NCBI GenBank assembly: GCA_020137815.1
Contig: CM035356.1
Location: 7,711,211 to 7,775,210 of the forward strand
Length of the DNA: 64,000 nucleotides
Reading direction: 5' to 3'
DNA from: Hormiphora californensis
Lineage: Eukaryota; Ctenophora; Tentaculata; Cydippida; Pleurobrachiidae
Part shown: piece after piece, positions 60,364 through 64,000 of the stretch
Numbering within the stretch: position 1 is the first letter of the stretch
Layout: each line of letters starts with the position of its first letter
Notes under the pieces: generated by a model
What the model saw: the letters and a program-made list of their open reading frames with translations, nothing else
The model's database searches: none
What the model was told of the DNA's origin: nothing
Program-made: the position numbers and the translations under genes

Positions 60364-60783
60364 CCAAACGCTTCGAATTGTTTTCCCATAAAGACCACCG
60401 CCATGTTAATGTCTGTGGTGAGCTGAAAGAGATGAAAATAGATTAGCTATAGCGAAGAATGGGGCTTTCAATGATGAAAAAGAGCCCACATGATGCATAA
60501 TGTAAATGAGTGTAGCTATTGCTGTACCTATATTGCTGCAGTAGTTCTTCTTCTTCTTCTACGAGTGCCTGGACAAGGAACTATCGCTGATTAGAATTGG
60601 GGTGGGGTGGATATGATGGGTGAGGTAGGGCGGATGGGGTAGTGTGGACGGGGTGGGGTAGTGTGGATGGGGTGGGATGGAAATAGGGAGATAGAGAGAG
60701 AGAGAGGGAACAGTAAATGTCAACCTGAGGTGGATATCTGTTTACCATTGGAAAGGTATCCCTGTAGCAGCCGGAGCATCGTC
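60364..60783 (-). CDS. Two possible N-terminal exons, gene uncertain
   Basis: 60746-60783 (GRCSGCYRDTFPM-like reading) and 60364-60422 (LTTDINMAVVFMGKQFEAFG) are minus-strand segments with acceptable splice sites that join in phase 0. The first stays open upstream as a hydrophobic LYIEALLSLFTTLCNC without an ATG. They could be the 5' part of the fusogen-like gene, but the donor phase of 60364 does not fit the next exon I found, so an exon is missing or they belong elsewhere. Confidence 0.25.
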
Positions 60784-63569
<2,786 letters not shown>

Positions 63570-64000
63570 TTGTATTGCCCCTTATCACATGTGTATTGCC
63601 CCTTATCACATGTGTATTGTCCCTTATCACATGTGTATTGCCCCTTATCACATGTGTATTGCCCCTTATCACATGTGTATTGCCCCTTATCACATGAGTA
63701 TTGCCCCTTATCACATGTGTATTGCCCCTTATCACATGTGTATTGCCCCTTATTACATTTGGATCCATCGCATCCTATTCTCGCTGCGCGAATAATATGT
63801 GATATAATATATATAATAATAATATAATATAATAATAAGATGTGAGATCGATCTCGGTCGCTGCGCGACCTCGATCTCACTCAGGCAGCAATGTGGCCAA
63901 TTATTACATGTGTATTGCCCCTTATCACATGTGTATTGCCCCTTATCACATGTGTATTGTCCCAATTATCACATGTGTATTGCCCCTTATCACATGTGTA
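63570..64000. repeat. 21-bp minisatellite, interrupted, continuing past the window
   Basis: TGTATTGCCCCTTATCACATG repeats about nine times to 63,755 and again about five times from 63,908 to the window end. Between lies AT-rich sequence and a hairpin (GTGAGATCGA.../...TCGATCTCAC, 63,842-63,880). Since 21 is a multiple of 3 all frames stay open; there is no sign of coding. Confidence 0.93.

Noticed and set aside
63570-64000. CRISPR array
   Set aside because: Repeats are contiguous 21-mers without unique spacers, in a eukaryotic context.

Overview
This is eukaryotic nuclear DNA from an animal. Genes are split into short exons (about 40-200 nt) by GT..AG introns. The recognisable proteins are animal/eukaryote families: NVL, SRD5A3, a CRIP-type LIM protein and a DUF872/TMEM230-like protein. 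Long (TC)n/(GA)n tracts, minisatellites and fold-back elements fill the space between and inside genes. An early-branching invertebrate such as a sponge or ctenophore would fit, but nothing here fixes the species. The sequence carries isolated 1-nt indels in otherwise conserved exons and some homopolymer-rich stretches, so part of it may be of limited base accuracy.

Layout. 1-17.4 kb: no supported gene; fold-back elements at 0.14-0.94, 1.8-3.65 and 4.68-5.1 kb, minisatellites, purine tracts and a CCAAT/E-box cluster without an assigned gene. 17.4-18.4 kb (+): small two-TM DUF872-like gene. 20.0-20.3 kb (-): unrecognised terminal exon. 20.4-21.5 kb (+): SRD5A3-like polyprenol reductase broken by several frameshifts. 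22.5-36.5 kb (+): NVL, a double AAA-ATPase of ribosome biogenesis, at least 20 exons. Its introns hold two hAT-type MITEs and, at 34.2-35.0 kb, a complete antisense four-TM gene. 36.66-37.59 kb: mariner-type MITE just after the NVL stop. 37.8-39.0 kb: small palindromic elements and a 38-bp minisatellite apparently derived from them. 39.3-40.9 kb (-): Ser/Thr/Pro-rich protein. 41.76-42.3 kb (+): small Cys-rich type I membrane protein. 42.3-43.4 kb: fold-back element abutting a LINE endonuclease fragment. 46.2-47.2 kb (+): CRIP-type LIM protein, followed by another fold-back element. 48.6-57 kb or beyond (-): a multi-exon type I membrane glycoprotein that I read as an EFF-1/AFF-1-family cell-cell fusogen. 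The last 3-6 kb is microsatellite and minisatellite.

The main discovery candidate is the fusogen gene. Nine exons join in phase into a Cys-rich ectodomain, an NPVEWF juxtamembrane motif, one TM and a long basic tail. One 1,100-nt exon contains a 30-copy, 33-bp minisatellite that is open in the coding frame and is the only arrangement I found that satisfies the splice phases on both sides. A second theme is that several genes (NVL twice, CRIP) carry tandem duplications of an intron 3' end plus the start of the next exon, leaving decoy splice acceptors. A third is a set of short nested-hairpin elements whose stems have changed sequence but kept pairing.
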